From JARRQJ01 sp963761035 (GTDB lineage Bacteria > Pseudomonadota > Gammaproteobacteria > DRLM01): 64,000 nt of DNA. Position numbers and translations under genes: made by a program. The DNA is taken from positions 1,736,001 through 1,800,000 of the forward strand of contig CAVXFH010000002.1 in NCBI GenBank assembly GCA_963761035.1. Reading direction: 5' to 3'. Numbering within the stretch: position 1 is the stretch's first letter; each line of letters begins with the position of its first letter. Below are positions 15,430-22,284 of this stretch, piece after piece. The notes under the pieces were generated by a model. The model saw only the letters and a program-made list of their open reading frames with translations, did not search any database and had not been told where the DNA came from.

Positions 15430-16906
15430 GGGATGGTTCTCGTTGATAAAGCCTTTCGATATCAGCTGAATATTTAATGGCGATCGCTTGACGATCCGGC
15501 ACGCAGGCGCCGTTGGCCAGGCCGTTGCGTATGGAGAACGGTTCGTCGGCGATGATCCAACGTGTCACCCGTGCATAGTCGGGCAGGGTTTTGTTCAACG
15601 CTATTACGGCATGGCCGATCTTGGTCGCCGCCGCAACATTGCTGGGAACGATGACGGCGACGTTGAAGTTACGGCCTTCCCCGAACAGCACCGCCTGGGC
15701 GATCGCCGGATTGCCGGTCAATTCGCTTTCGATCCATTCGGGGCTGAGCTTGCGGCCGTGGGCGGTGGCGAAGGAGGTCTTCTTACGTCCGATGATGTGC
15801 AGATAACCGTGGTCGTCGAGGAAACCGAGATCGCCCGTCGGCCATTCGTCGCCGAAGCGGGTGTCCTGGCCGAGATAACCTCTGAAGAGATTGCCGCTCA
15901 CCATAATCTCGCCGTCGTCGGCGATACGCACCGCGACGTGGGGCAGCGGTCGTCCAACGCTGCCGCCGCGGTTATGACCTGGAACATTGAGACTTACCAC
16001 CGAAGCCGCCTCGGAGAGGCCATAACCTTCATAGACGGGGATTCTCATGGCGCGGGCCCTCGCCATGAGCGCCGGCGCGGCAGGGGCACCGCCTACCGCG
16101 ATAAAGCGCAGCGAGGACGGCAACCGGGCGCCTTGCTCGGCGGCCTCGATTAGAATCTTCAACAGGTGCGGGACGAGGATAGTGACCGTGGGCTGGAAAC
16201 GATGCAACGCTTCAATAAGCCGTTCGGAACGGACGCTCGTGGCGCCGTCCATCCCGCAATCCGCCAGATCCGGCAAAAAAGCGGTGGAGCCGCTGTAAAG
16301 CGGTGCATAGATGCCGCCAATATTCGCCAACAAGGTGGAAAACGGCAGTAAAGCTATCGACCTGTCGTCCGGGCCGGCTTCGACGGCGGCGCTGATGGAC
16401 AAGGTCGCGCGATCGATGGCCTCGTCAGTCAGACAAACGCCCTTGGGTTGGCCGGTAGTGCCGGAGGTGTAGGTGATCTTAGTGGTGTGGGGCGGCAGGT
16501 CTATCTTGGTTTCCGCGTGTAGTTCGAAGCAATCCAGCCTTCTGCCCGCCACGGTAATTTCCGTTGCCAACGACTCTTCCGCGAAAGCGATCACTCGGGA
16601 CGGCTGATCGGTAATGATGAGATCCAGGCCCGCGTCTGTGACTATATGTTGCAATTGGGCGTCGGAGAAAAAGGACGGCATGGGGATGCACGCCAGCCCC
16701 CAATGTCGGATCGCTAGATCAATGATCGCCCACGCGCAGCCGTTCGCCAGCAATACCCCGACCCGTCTCAGGTAATAGTTGGGGGCAACACGCTCGATCT
16801 CTTCTAGCAGATCGCGATAGCTGATCTCGTAAGCCCCATCACATAGCGCAATGTGGTTCGGTCGCTCTTCAGCGTGGCGGGCGATGCTGGCTAATAGCTT
16901 ATTCAT
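15416..16906 (-). CDS. AMP-dependent acyl-CoA/acyl-ACP ligase
   Basis: A 496-residue member of the ANL (acyl-adenylate) superfamily. The P-loop-like motif A3 is TYTSGTTGQPKG at 145-156; YEGYGLSEA (A5) and PTGDLGFLDD (A7) follow, then GRKKTSF (A8). Near the end the A10 region reads RNGLANGACVPDRQAI, where most family members have NGK or NGR; the catalytic lysine appears to be replaced by Ala, or the motif is shifted. The enzyme may therefore adenylate or transfer poorly, or a different lysine may serve. Its start lies one base after the stop of the haemolysin-family gene and its end overlaps the HDO gene, so these three are one unit. Confidence 0.93.
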   Translation of the reverse strand: MNKLLASIARHAEERPNHIALCDGAYEISYRDLLEEIERVAPNYYLRRVGVLLANGCAWAIIDLAIRHWGLACIPMPSFFSDAQLQHIVTDAGLDLIITDQPSRVIAFAEESLATEITVAGRRLDCFELHAETKIDLPPHTTKITYTSGTTGQPKGVCLTDEAIDRATLSISAAVEAGPDDRSIALLPFSTLLANIGGIYAPLYSGSTAFLPDLADCGMDGATSVRSERLIEALHRFQPTVTILVPHLLKILIEAAEQGARLPSSLRFIAVGGAPAAPALMARARAMRIPVYEGYGLSEAASVVSLNVPGHNRGGSVGRPLPHVAVRIADDGEIMVSGNLFRGYLGQDTRFGDEWPTGDLGFLDDHGYLHIIGRKKTSFATAHGRKLSPEWIESELTGNPAIAQAVLFGEGRNFNVAVIVPSNVAAATKIGHAVIALNKTLPDYARVTRWIIADEPFSIRNGLANGACVPDRQAIAIKYSADIERLYQREPSRAVL

Positions 16907-16907
16907 C

Positions 16908-17645
16908 TTATACGGCTTCGCGAATGTCTTGCGCGTTGTCGAAACGGGCGCTTATTCCCAGCAGTCGCGCTTCTTGCAACAGGGCATGAAGCTTGGGTTG
17001 CCGGTGCGAGACATGGGCGCTGAGCTTTTTATAACCGGCCTCGATGTCCCCCGCGCATACAACCGGACCGGCCTGGTAATAACTGCCCCAACTACGTCCT
17101 TGGTCGGGCAGACGCTTGGGATCGGGCGAGGCGATGGCAATGGGTTTCAAACCCAGGCGCTGGAAGGCGTTGAACAGCGGTTTGACGGCAGTGAACAGCA
17201 CCCAGCGATAACCGGCGGCATGCAACAACATGGTGGTCGCCGCGATTACCCACCGCGCCTCTCCCGGTCCGGCAAGGGCAAGGTTGCCCACTTCCACCAA
17301 GTCTCGGCGCTCGACGGTTTGCCGGACACCGGCCGCGATCGCCGCCTCTACGGGTTGATCAAGGTACTGTTCGGAGAACAGCGGCTTCACCATGCCGTCA
17401 CGATAGCCAACCACGGCGCGAATTTGATCCGCGCAGGTGAATGCTGTGAGCTTGGGGTAAAACGCATTAAGTTCGGCGCCATAGGCCTGGTGGAAAGCGG
17501 TGCGAATGAACTGTTCCAGCATGCCGCGCTTGACATCATGTTGATCGCAGAAGTGGGCATTCACGGTTTCTTGCAACTCCGTGAGGAGGGGTTGCACGCC
17601 CGCGACGACGCAGGCGTTGTGTGGGAGTTCGATGGTGTTGCGCAT
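16908..17645 (-). CDS. Thermostable haemolysin family protein (T_hemolysin)
   Basis: A 245-residue protein of the 'thermostable haemolysin' family named after Vibrio delta-VPH. Family blocks are FIRTAFHQAYGAELNAFYPK, VKPLFSEQYLDQPVE, VEVGNLALAGPGEARW, a WVLFTAVKPLFNAFQRLGL strand-helix and the RSWGSYYQAGPVVCAGD end. The fold class is related to GNAT/autoinducer-synthase-like acyltransferases, so an enzymatic acyl-transfer role is at least as likely as lysis; this is inference. It is the first gene of an operon running to the acyl ligase, HDO, TPR and SDR genes. The ATG at 17645 is about 41 bp downstream of the transcription start expected from the sigma-54 element at 17697-17712. Confidence 0.9.
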   Translation of the reverse strand: MRNTIELPHNACVVAGVQPLLTELQETVNAHFCDQHDVKRGMLEQFIRTAFHQAYGAELNAFYPKLTAFTCADQIRAVVGYRDGMVKPLFSEQYLDQPVEAAIAAGVRQTVERRDLVEVGNLALAGPGEARWVIAATTMLLHAAGYRWVLFTAVKPLFNAFQRLGLKPIAIASPDPKRLPDQGRSWGSYYQAGPVVCAGDIEAGYKKLSAHVSHRQPKLHALLQEARLLGISARFDNAQDIREAV

Positions 17646-17696
17646 ATTTGGTACCTGGGCTAATCCACTTCACGTCAGAATGGCGAACAAGGATAA

Positions 17697-17712
17697 TGCC
17701 AGCTTCGTGCCA
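17697..17712 (-). promoter_or_regulatory. Sigma-54 (-24/-12) promoter of the haemolysin-family operon
   Basis: On the minus strand the sequence reads TGGCACGAAGCTGGCA. It fits the RpoN consensus TGGCAC-N5-TTGC(A/T) with the invariant GG and GC at the right spacing and one mismatch (TGGC for TTGC). It points toward the gene starting at 17645. An identical element lies upstream of the cupredoxin gene. Confidence 0.8.
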
Positions 17713-17801
17713 GTTTTATATATTATTGTATTTAATAAACTTAATTATAAAATACGGGTATTTCCCAATGGTAGTGGATTGCAGTGCGCAAAAATTGTAT
17801 G
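17698..17801 (-). repeat. 104-bp promoter-module direct repeat, copy A
   Basis: This segment aligns without gaps to 18424-18527 with 17 differences by my count. The first 26 and last 18 bases are identical; these hold the sigma-54 element and the left half of the upstream inverted repeat, while the divergence is in the AT-rich middle. That pattern is what selection on a promoter and its enhancer would leave after a duplication. Confidence 0.85.
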
Positions 17802-17815
17802 AACTATTTTGCACC
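17784..17815 (-). promoter_or_regulatory. Putative NtrC-type enhancer site, copy A
   Basis: An imperfect inverted repeat: GTGCGCAAAA at 17784-17793 and TTTTGCACC at 17807-17815. It lies about 75-115 bp upstream of the -12 element, a usual distance for sigma-54 activator sites. The left half is identical in copy B; the right half differs but keeps the TTTGC core. Confidence 0.55.
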
Positions 17816-17878
17816 CCGGATGGGACATCAGACAGCGGAGTGGGGGGCTTCGCAGATGCGGTTGTTTCCACGCGCAAG

Positions 17879-18319
17879 TTATATGTCAACGGCCCGGGGT
17901 TTAACGGTGAATTCGCCGTGCATACCTAGCATGTGATGACCGTTGATGTTACAAAAATAGACATAATGTCCCGGCCCCAGGGTTACCGACATGATTTTGC
18001 TACCGCCGGGATTGATATCTTCGGCCGCGACAATTTTGTGAAGCATTGATGAATCTTCATCGATTTTTCCGTCCGATTCGAGCGGCAATTTACTCAGTGA
18101 TAACTCCGTCTTTGCGATGAAGAATTCATGGGTGAGGTCCGAAGAATCATTTTTGACGATGAATCGCACTCTGCCGGCATGGATACTGTCCGATGAGAGT
18201 TGCATCGCATAGTCGGTCATAGTGATAGCGATGGTTTGTGTGCCAGCTTCGGCGCCGGCGGGTAATCCCGCAAGACCTATGCTTACCATCAAAGCGAATT
18301 TGAAAAATCGACGATACAT
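17879..18319 (-). CDS. Periplasmic cupredoxin-like protein
   Basis: The 146-residue precursor has a signal peptide (FKFALMVSIGLAGLPAGAEA) and one cupredoxin domain. Candidate copper ligands are H64 (LTHEFF), C123, H128 or H129 and M133 in the C-terminal loop FCNINGHHMLGMHGEF, giving C-x4-H-x4-M, a type 1 or related mononuclear site. The insertion before the last strand and the GHYVYFCNI block resemble sulfocyanin/nitrosocyanin-like and plastocyanin-like proteins. It probably carries electrons or binds copper in the periplasm. It is monocistronic between the two promoter-module repeats, and the module at 18424-18527 lies upstream of its start, giving an untranslated leader of about 90 bases. 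Confidence 0.9.
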   Translation of the reverse strand: MYRRFFKFALMVSIGLAGLPAGAEAGTQTIAITMTDYAMQLSSDSIHAGRVRFIVKNDSSDLTHEFFIAKTELSLSKLPLESDGKIDEDSSMLHKIVAAEDINPGGSKIMSVTLGPGHYVYFCNINGHHMLGMHGEFTVKPRAVDI

Positions 18320-18422
18320 AGCAGTTGCTCCGCTGTGGCTCCATTTGGCATCCGAAATCGCCGCTGCGCACCTTGATAACGTTGTAAAGCGCCAGAGGGT
18401 ACGTTGTAGTAAAGTAAAACAA

Positions 18423-18438
18423 AGCCAGCTTCGTGCCA
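18423..18438 (-). promoter_or_regulatory. Sigma-54 (-24/-12) promoter of the cupredoxin gene
   Basis: The minus strand reads TGGCACGAAGCTGGCT, the same -24/-12 element as at 17697-17712 except for the last base. It faces the cupredoxin start at 18319, which leaves a leader of roughly 90 bases. It sits at the downstream end of repeat copy B. Confidence 0.8.
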
Positions 18439-18527
18439 GTTTTATATATGGTTGTATTTGTTAAGCTTAATTATAGAATACCCGCATTTTCCGGTCGCGT
18501 TGGATTGCGGTGCGCAAAAATTGTATG
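18424..18527 (-). repeat. 104-bp promoter-module direct repeat, copy B
   Basis: Second copy of the segment at 17698-17801, same orientation, 726 bp away. Between them lies only the cupredoxin gene, so the unit promoter-plus-gene may have arisen by duplication of the promoter when the cupredoxin gene was inserted ahead of the operon, or by a larger duplication since eroded. Confidence 0.85.
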
Positions 18528-18540
18528 CAGGCGTTTGCGC
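18511..18540 (-). promoter_or_regulatory. Putative NtrC-type enhancer site, copy B
   Basis: A perfect 7-bp inverted repeat, GCGCAAA (18512-18518) and TTTGCGC (18534-18540), about 75-105 bp upstream of the -12 element. A single palindromic TTGCGCAA also occurs at 20449-20456, at the start of the sensor kinase gene, which suggests a shared recognition sequence. Confidence 0.6.
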
Positions 18541-18589
18541 CCTCGGCAGCAAAGCAGGCCGAGGTCGCGCGCGTGGGGATGATGATGGT

Positions 18590-19093
18590 TTAGTCGGATG
18601 CGTGATCGTCGTTGTTGCACAGCCTTTCCACGCCCTCGCGTTGCGAAGGGGGGACGGAGATGGATAGTACTAGCTTGACCCTGGCATCGATACGACAGGA
18701 GGCGATATAACCGATGGCCCCGGGTGTCTTCGCCACGAACTGCAATACCGCTTCCTGTGAGTTGAGGACATAGGGTGGCATGATGCCGTGAAAATAGCGT
18801 TGGTTCCAATAGTTCTGAAGTTGTTGGGTGTTCTTGTTATAAATGCTGTCCGCCAAGGCGCGGCGCAGAGGATGGTCCGGCGGCAGGTTGACCGGAACGA
18901 AACTCTGTCCGTGCTTATCGAGGAAGATCTTCTTCAGATAGATGTCGCGCAAGAGGGTCGCATCGATCTGCAAGGCCGGAGCATCCGTGGCGACGATGAC
19001 GGCGATTTCATCCCTGGCCGATACCGCGCCGCATACCAGCAAGCCCAGCAGCACCGCGGCAAGTCGCATTGACGGTCGAAAGGTGTGAGGCAT
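18590..19093 (-). CDS. Small periplasmic phosphate-binding-like (PBP-like) protein
   Basis: A 167-residue precursor with a signal peptide (MRLAAVLLGLLVCGAVSA). The mature part resembles one lobe of the PstS/PBP-like_2 family: EIAVIVATDAPA, RDIYLKKIFLDKHGQSFVPV and FVAKTPGAIGYIAS are the typical blocks. It is about half the size of a transport PstS, so it is more likely a sensor accessory or scavenging protein than the solute receptor of a Pst transporter, and no permease is nearby. It lies four bases downstream of the porin gene, so the two form one transcript, next to the divergent sensor kinase. Confidence 0.85.
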   Translation of the reverse strand: MPHTFRPSMRLAAVLLGLLVCGAVSARDEIAVIVATDAPALQIDATLLRDIYLKKIFLDKHGQSFVPVNLPPDHPLRRALADSIYNKNTQQLQNYWNQRYFHGIMPPYVLNSQEAVLQFVAKTPGAIGYIASCRIDARVKLVLSISVPPSQREGVERLCNNDDHASD

Positions 19094-19097
19094 GGTA

Positions 19098-20186
19098 TTA
19101 AAAGAGTATCGCCAGGGAGCCGAGCCAGCCGCTGGGCGCCATGATCTGATTGTATTTGCCGTCGCGGTGTTCGAGTTTGAGCGATATCGCTTCGTGGGGG
19201 CGATACGTGAGTCCTACGCTGTCGATGGTAGCGGTGTTCGGCAGTACGGCGGCACGGTACTTCTCATGGCGGCCTATGAGATAGAGGTGTTCGGACAAAG
19301 GCAATACCATTTGCATGAATCCGCCGTGCTCGTCCTGTTCCGACGGGCCAAGGCTGTTGCGGTAGACCCACTCGCCGCTGAATTCCATGCGCGCCACCGT
19401 CCATAGGCCGTCAACGCCGAATAATTCCTTGCGTTCGGTAAAGTCGTACATCTCGAAGCGCAGATAAGATGCGCCTATGGAAGCGCTGTCATCGAGGAAA
19501 TGAAATACGATCCGCCCGCCCGCCGCGCGTTTGAAGGCATTGCGGGGAGAGGTTCCCGAACGGTCGTCCTCGAAGGCTTGTTCCTTTATCTGTGCGGGAT
19601 CCAGGAGGTCGCCGTCGTCGGCATAGAGACTATAGTCGAGACCGTCGCCGTCGACGGGAATTTCACCGTACAGCATGGCGCCGGTGGCATGACGCGCAAA
19701 GGCCACCCCGGTGGTCAGGGGCCTGTCCGTGGTCCACACCAGGGGATCGGCATGAATAGTGTTCCAGCGTCCCACCGGGGTGAGGTATTTACCGATGCGG
19801 ACATTGACGGCGCTGGTGGCGCGGTAGTCGGCGTAAAGTCGCTCAAGGTCGATTTCTGAATTGTCGCCGGTAATGCCGCTCTGGGAAAACTCCGTCGCGT
19901 CCCCGATTTCCGCTTCGGTGAAAAACTGCCAGCGGTTGGAGATGTTCTTGCTCACGAGAAGACTGACATCCCGCACACCGAACTGCCAGTTCTGCTGCTC
20001 CAGATCGGTATAATGAATGCTGAGGTAGCCGCCAACATTGAGTCCCCACTGCGGAAAATTCAGTCCCTGTCCCAGGCGATAGGGCGGAAGTTTCCACGTA
20101 GTGTCCGCGCCGCATACGGCGGAGGAGAAATATCCGCCCATGACGAGCACAACGCCTAAAACAATCCTCAAACTAGACGGCGACAT
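19098..20186 (-). CDS. Outer-membrane porin-like protein (OprO/P type)
   Basis: About 362 residues from the ATG at 20186, chosen because AGGAAA lies five bases upstream and a clean signal peptide (LRIVLGVVLVMGGYFSSAVC) follows. The mature protein is rich in alternating amphipathic strands (GGYLSIHYTDL, NVRIGKYLTPVGRW, ASYLRFEMYDF) and ends with an aromatic C-terminal residue (SLAILF), as outer-membrane barrels do. The RIGKYLTPVGRW-type motif is shared with phosphate-selective and alginate-type porins. The substrate is undetermined. The downstream PBP-like protein suggests an anion, but that is inference. An N-terminal extension to 20231 is possible. Confidence 0.85.
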   Translation of the reverse strand: MSPSSLRIVLGVVLVMGGYFSSAVCGADTTWKLPPYRLGQGLNFPQWGLNVGGYLSIHYTDLEQQNWQFGVRDVSLLVSKNISNRWQFFTEAEIGDATEFSQSGITGDNSEIDLERLYADYRATSAVNVRIGKYLTPVGRWNTIHADPLVWTTDRPLTTGVAFARHATGAMLYGEIPVDGDGLDYSLYADDGDLLDPAQIKEQAFEDDRSGTSPRNAFKRAAGGRIVFHFLDDSASIGASYLRFEMYDFTERKELFGVDGLWTVARMEFSGEWVYRNSLGPSEQDEHGGFMQMVLPLSEHLYLIGRHEKYRAAVLPNTATIDSVGLTYRPHEAISLKLEHRDGKYNQIMAPSGWLGSLAILF

Positions 20187-20457
20187 GGATTTTCCTGTAC
20201 CTCGGTGCGTGAGTCGGAGAAAATGACGCATTATATCGGCGTAACGGTGATGGATTGCTTATCATTTTTCCGGCTGGTGTCGTGATCATAATGCGAGGGA
20301 AGTCCTAATTTGGTGCTCATCCCGCTGCAATCGCCGGATATACGGCTGTGGCGGAATTGAGAGGCGAGATTGCCTGCTTCGGCAGCGAGCGCACGAAAAA
20401 TACCAGGCTTTAATTGAATAAGGAAGCCCAGCGGGTGGTGTTTTTTTATTGCGCAAA

Positions 20458-22284
20458 ATGTCGCATGATCATAGGCTGGAACGGATGAAACATGCAGATC
20501 GATCGCCCGTGACGATTAAGAAGGCGCTGTTGCGCGCCTTTTTCGCGCTGGTATTGGGGGCTATCGTCCTGGTGGGGGCGCTGTCTTTTTATCAGTTTCG
20601 GCAAACGTTGCAGGAGGAGATCGCCCATAATCTGCAATTCGGCGCCGGCGCGGTGTTGCAGCGCATCGATGTATTTTTTTTCGAGCGGTTGGAAAATGTT
20701 CGGGTGTGGCGGCGCTTGGAGGTGATGCAGGATATTCGAGTCAACGACGTCGACAAGCGCCTATCACATTTCCTCTCCGACTTGCATGACGGACACGGCG
20801 CGGTGTACCAGGCTCTTTTCTGTACCGATAAGAAAGGTCGCGTCATCGCCGCCAGCGACTCCGCATGGATCGGACGAGGCAAACCGGCGGAGACAGATTG
20901 GTTCACGGTGCCGGGGGACGGCGGCACGGAGGTTGTGTTGGAATCGATGCAATCGGATAAAGGCATCGTCGTGGCGCTGCGCGCCACGATCCCCGATGCC
21001 TTCGGCACGGGCGAGCTCGGTTACCTCTATGCCTTGCTCAATTGGAATGAGGTGCTGGATTTATTGGATGATGCGGTGGCGGGCGGTGAGCGCGGCGCCT
21101 TGTTGCTCGACGACGATGGGCGGGTGATCGCGGCTTCCCGCGGATTGCGCCAGCGCAAGAATATTTACAGTCAGCGCCTGGCGGGGTGGGTTGCCGACGG
21201 CGCCGTCGGCGAGGCGCATATCAGGACAGGGAAGGTATTGGGCTATCCCAGTCTATTGGTGGGCAGCGCCCGCTCCAGCGGTTATCAGCACTTCCAGGGT
21301 TTCGGTTGGCATCTGCTCATGGTCGAACCCACCGATGTGGCCTTCGCGCCGATCTGGCGCCTGCTGATTGCTATGGTGGCTTTATTGCTGCTGACCTTGG
21401 CGGCGGCGGGATGGATTTCTTCGCGCTTGGCGGCGCGCATCGCACAACCCATCGTGAGCCTCACGGAGATTACCCGCCGCTACCGCAAGGGCGAGAAAAT
21501 CGAGCCGGTGAGCGCGAACACGACCCTGTCTGAGGTGGGCGAACTCAATCGCGCCTTTACCGATATGATAGAGGCGCTGGAGCATTCCCGGGAACAGATC
21601 GTGCGCGCTGGAAAGCTGGCGGTGGTGGGCGAGATGGCGGCGGTTATGGCCCACGAAGTGCGTACCCCCCTGGGTATCTTGCGTTCCTCGGCGCAGTTAT
21701 TGGAACGACAGCCCGATCTGGGTGAAAAAGAAAGGGAGCTGACCGGTTTTATCATCAGTGAAACGGACCGTCTCAACCGTTTGGTGACGATGCTATTGGA
21801 GTGCGCCAGTCCGCGGGCGCCTGACTTCAAACCCCATGACCTCCACGAGGTCATAGGCCATGTTCTGGATTTGCTGCTTTCCAAGGCGGAGGGTAAAGCC
21901 GTCAAACTACAACGGGAGTTTAGCGCCCAACACGCCATAATGATATGCGACCGCGAACAATTGATACAGGTGTTTCTAAATCTGGTGATCAACGCGTTAC
22001 ACTTTGTGCCGACGGGCGGGCGCATCGTCGTCGTCACGCGCAACGAGGGTGGATCGCTGGTCGTAAGTATCGAGGACAACGGCCCCGGTATCCCCGTCGA
22101 ACTGCGGCAAAGGGTGTTCGATCCCTTCTTCACCCGGCGCGCCGGCGGCATCGGACTGGGCTTGACCGTTGTACAGCAGATTGTGCAGGCGCACCATGGC
22201 GAAATCTGGGTGACGGAAAGTCCTTGGGGCGGCGCCAGTTTCAATATCCGCTTCGAACAACGCAACGATGGGAATGATCTTTAA
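20458..22284 (+). CDS. Sensor histidine kinase with periplasmic Cache-like domain
   Basis: About 608 residues. A first membrane span (ALLRAFFALVLGAIVLVGAL) is followed by a periplasmic double-Cache-like sensor of about 250 residues. A second span (LLIAMVALLLLTLAAAGWI) leads to a HAMP segment, the dimerisation/phosphoacceptor helix with MAHEVRTPLG (phospho-His in AHEVRTP), and the HATPase domain with NLVINAL (N box), EDNGPGIP (G1) and GGIGLGLTVV (G2). This architecture is typical of NtrB/DctB-like kinases paired with sigma-54 activators. It overlaps the regulator gene by one base (TAATG). TTG at 20449 and ATG at 20485 are alternative starts. A palindromic TTGCGCAA at 20449-20456 overlaps the start region and matches the half-site of the enhancers at 17.8 and 18.5 kb, consistent with autoregulation. 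Confidence 0.93.
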   Translation: MSHDHRLERMKHADRSPVTIKKALLRAFFALVLGAIVLVGALSFYQFRQTLQEEIAHNLQFGAGAVLQRIDVFFFERLENVRVWRRLEVMQDIRVNDVDKRLSHFLSDLHDGHGAVYQALFCTDKKGRVIAASDSAWIGRGKPAETDWFTVPGDGGTEVVLESMQSDKGIVVALRATIPDAFGTGELGYLYALLNWNEVLDLLDDAVAGGERGALLLDDDGRVIAASRGLRQRKNIYSQRLAGWVADGAVGEAHIRTGKVLGYPSLLVGSARSSGYQHFQGFGWHLLMVEPTDVAFAPIWRLLIAMVALLLLTLAAAGWISSRLAARIAQPIVSLTEITRRYRKGEKIEPVSANTTLSEVGELNRAFTDMIEALEHSREQIVRAGKLAVVGEMAAVMAHEVRTPLGILRSSAQLLERQPDLGEKERELTGFIISETDRLNRLVTMLLECASPRAPDFKPHDLHEVIGHVLDLLLSKAEGKAVKLQREFSAQHAIMICDREQLIQVFLNLVINALHFVPTGGRIVVVTRNEGGSLVVSIEDNGPGIPVELRQRVFDPFFTRRAGGIGLGLTVVQQIVQAHHGEIWVTESPWGGASFNIRFEQRNDGNDL

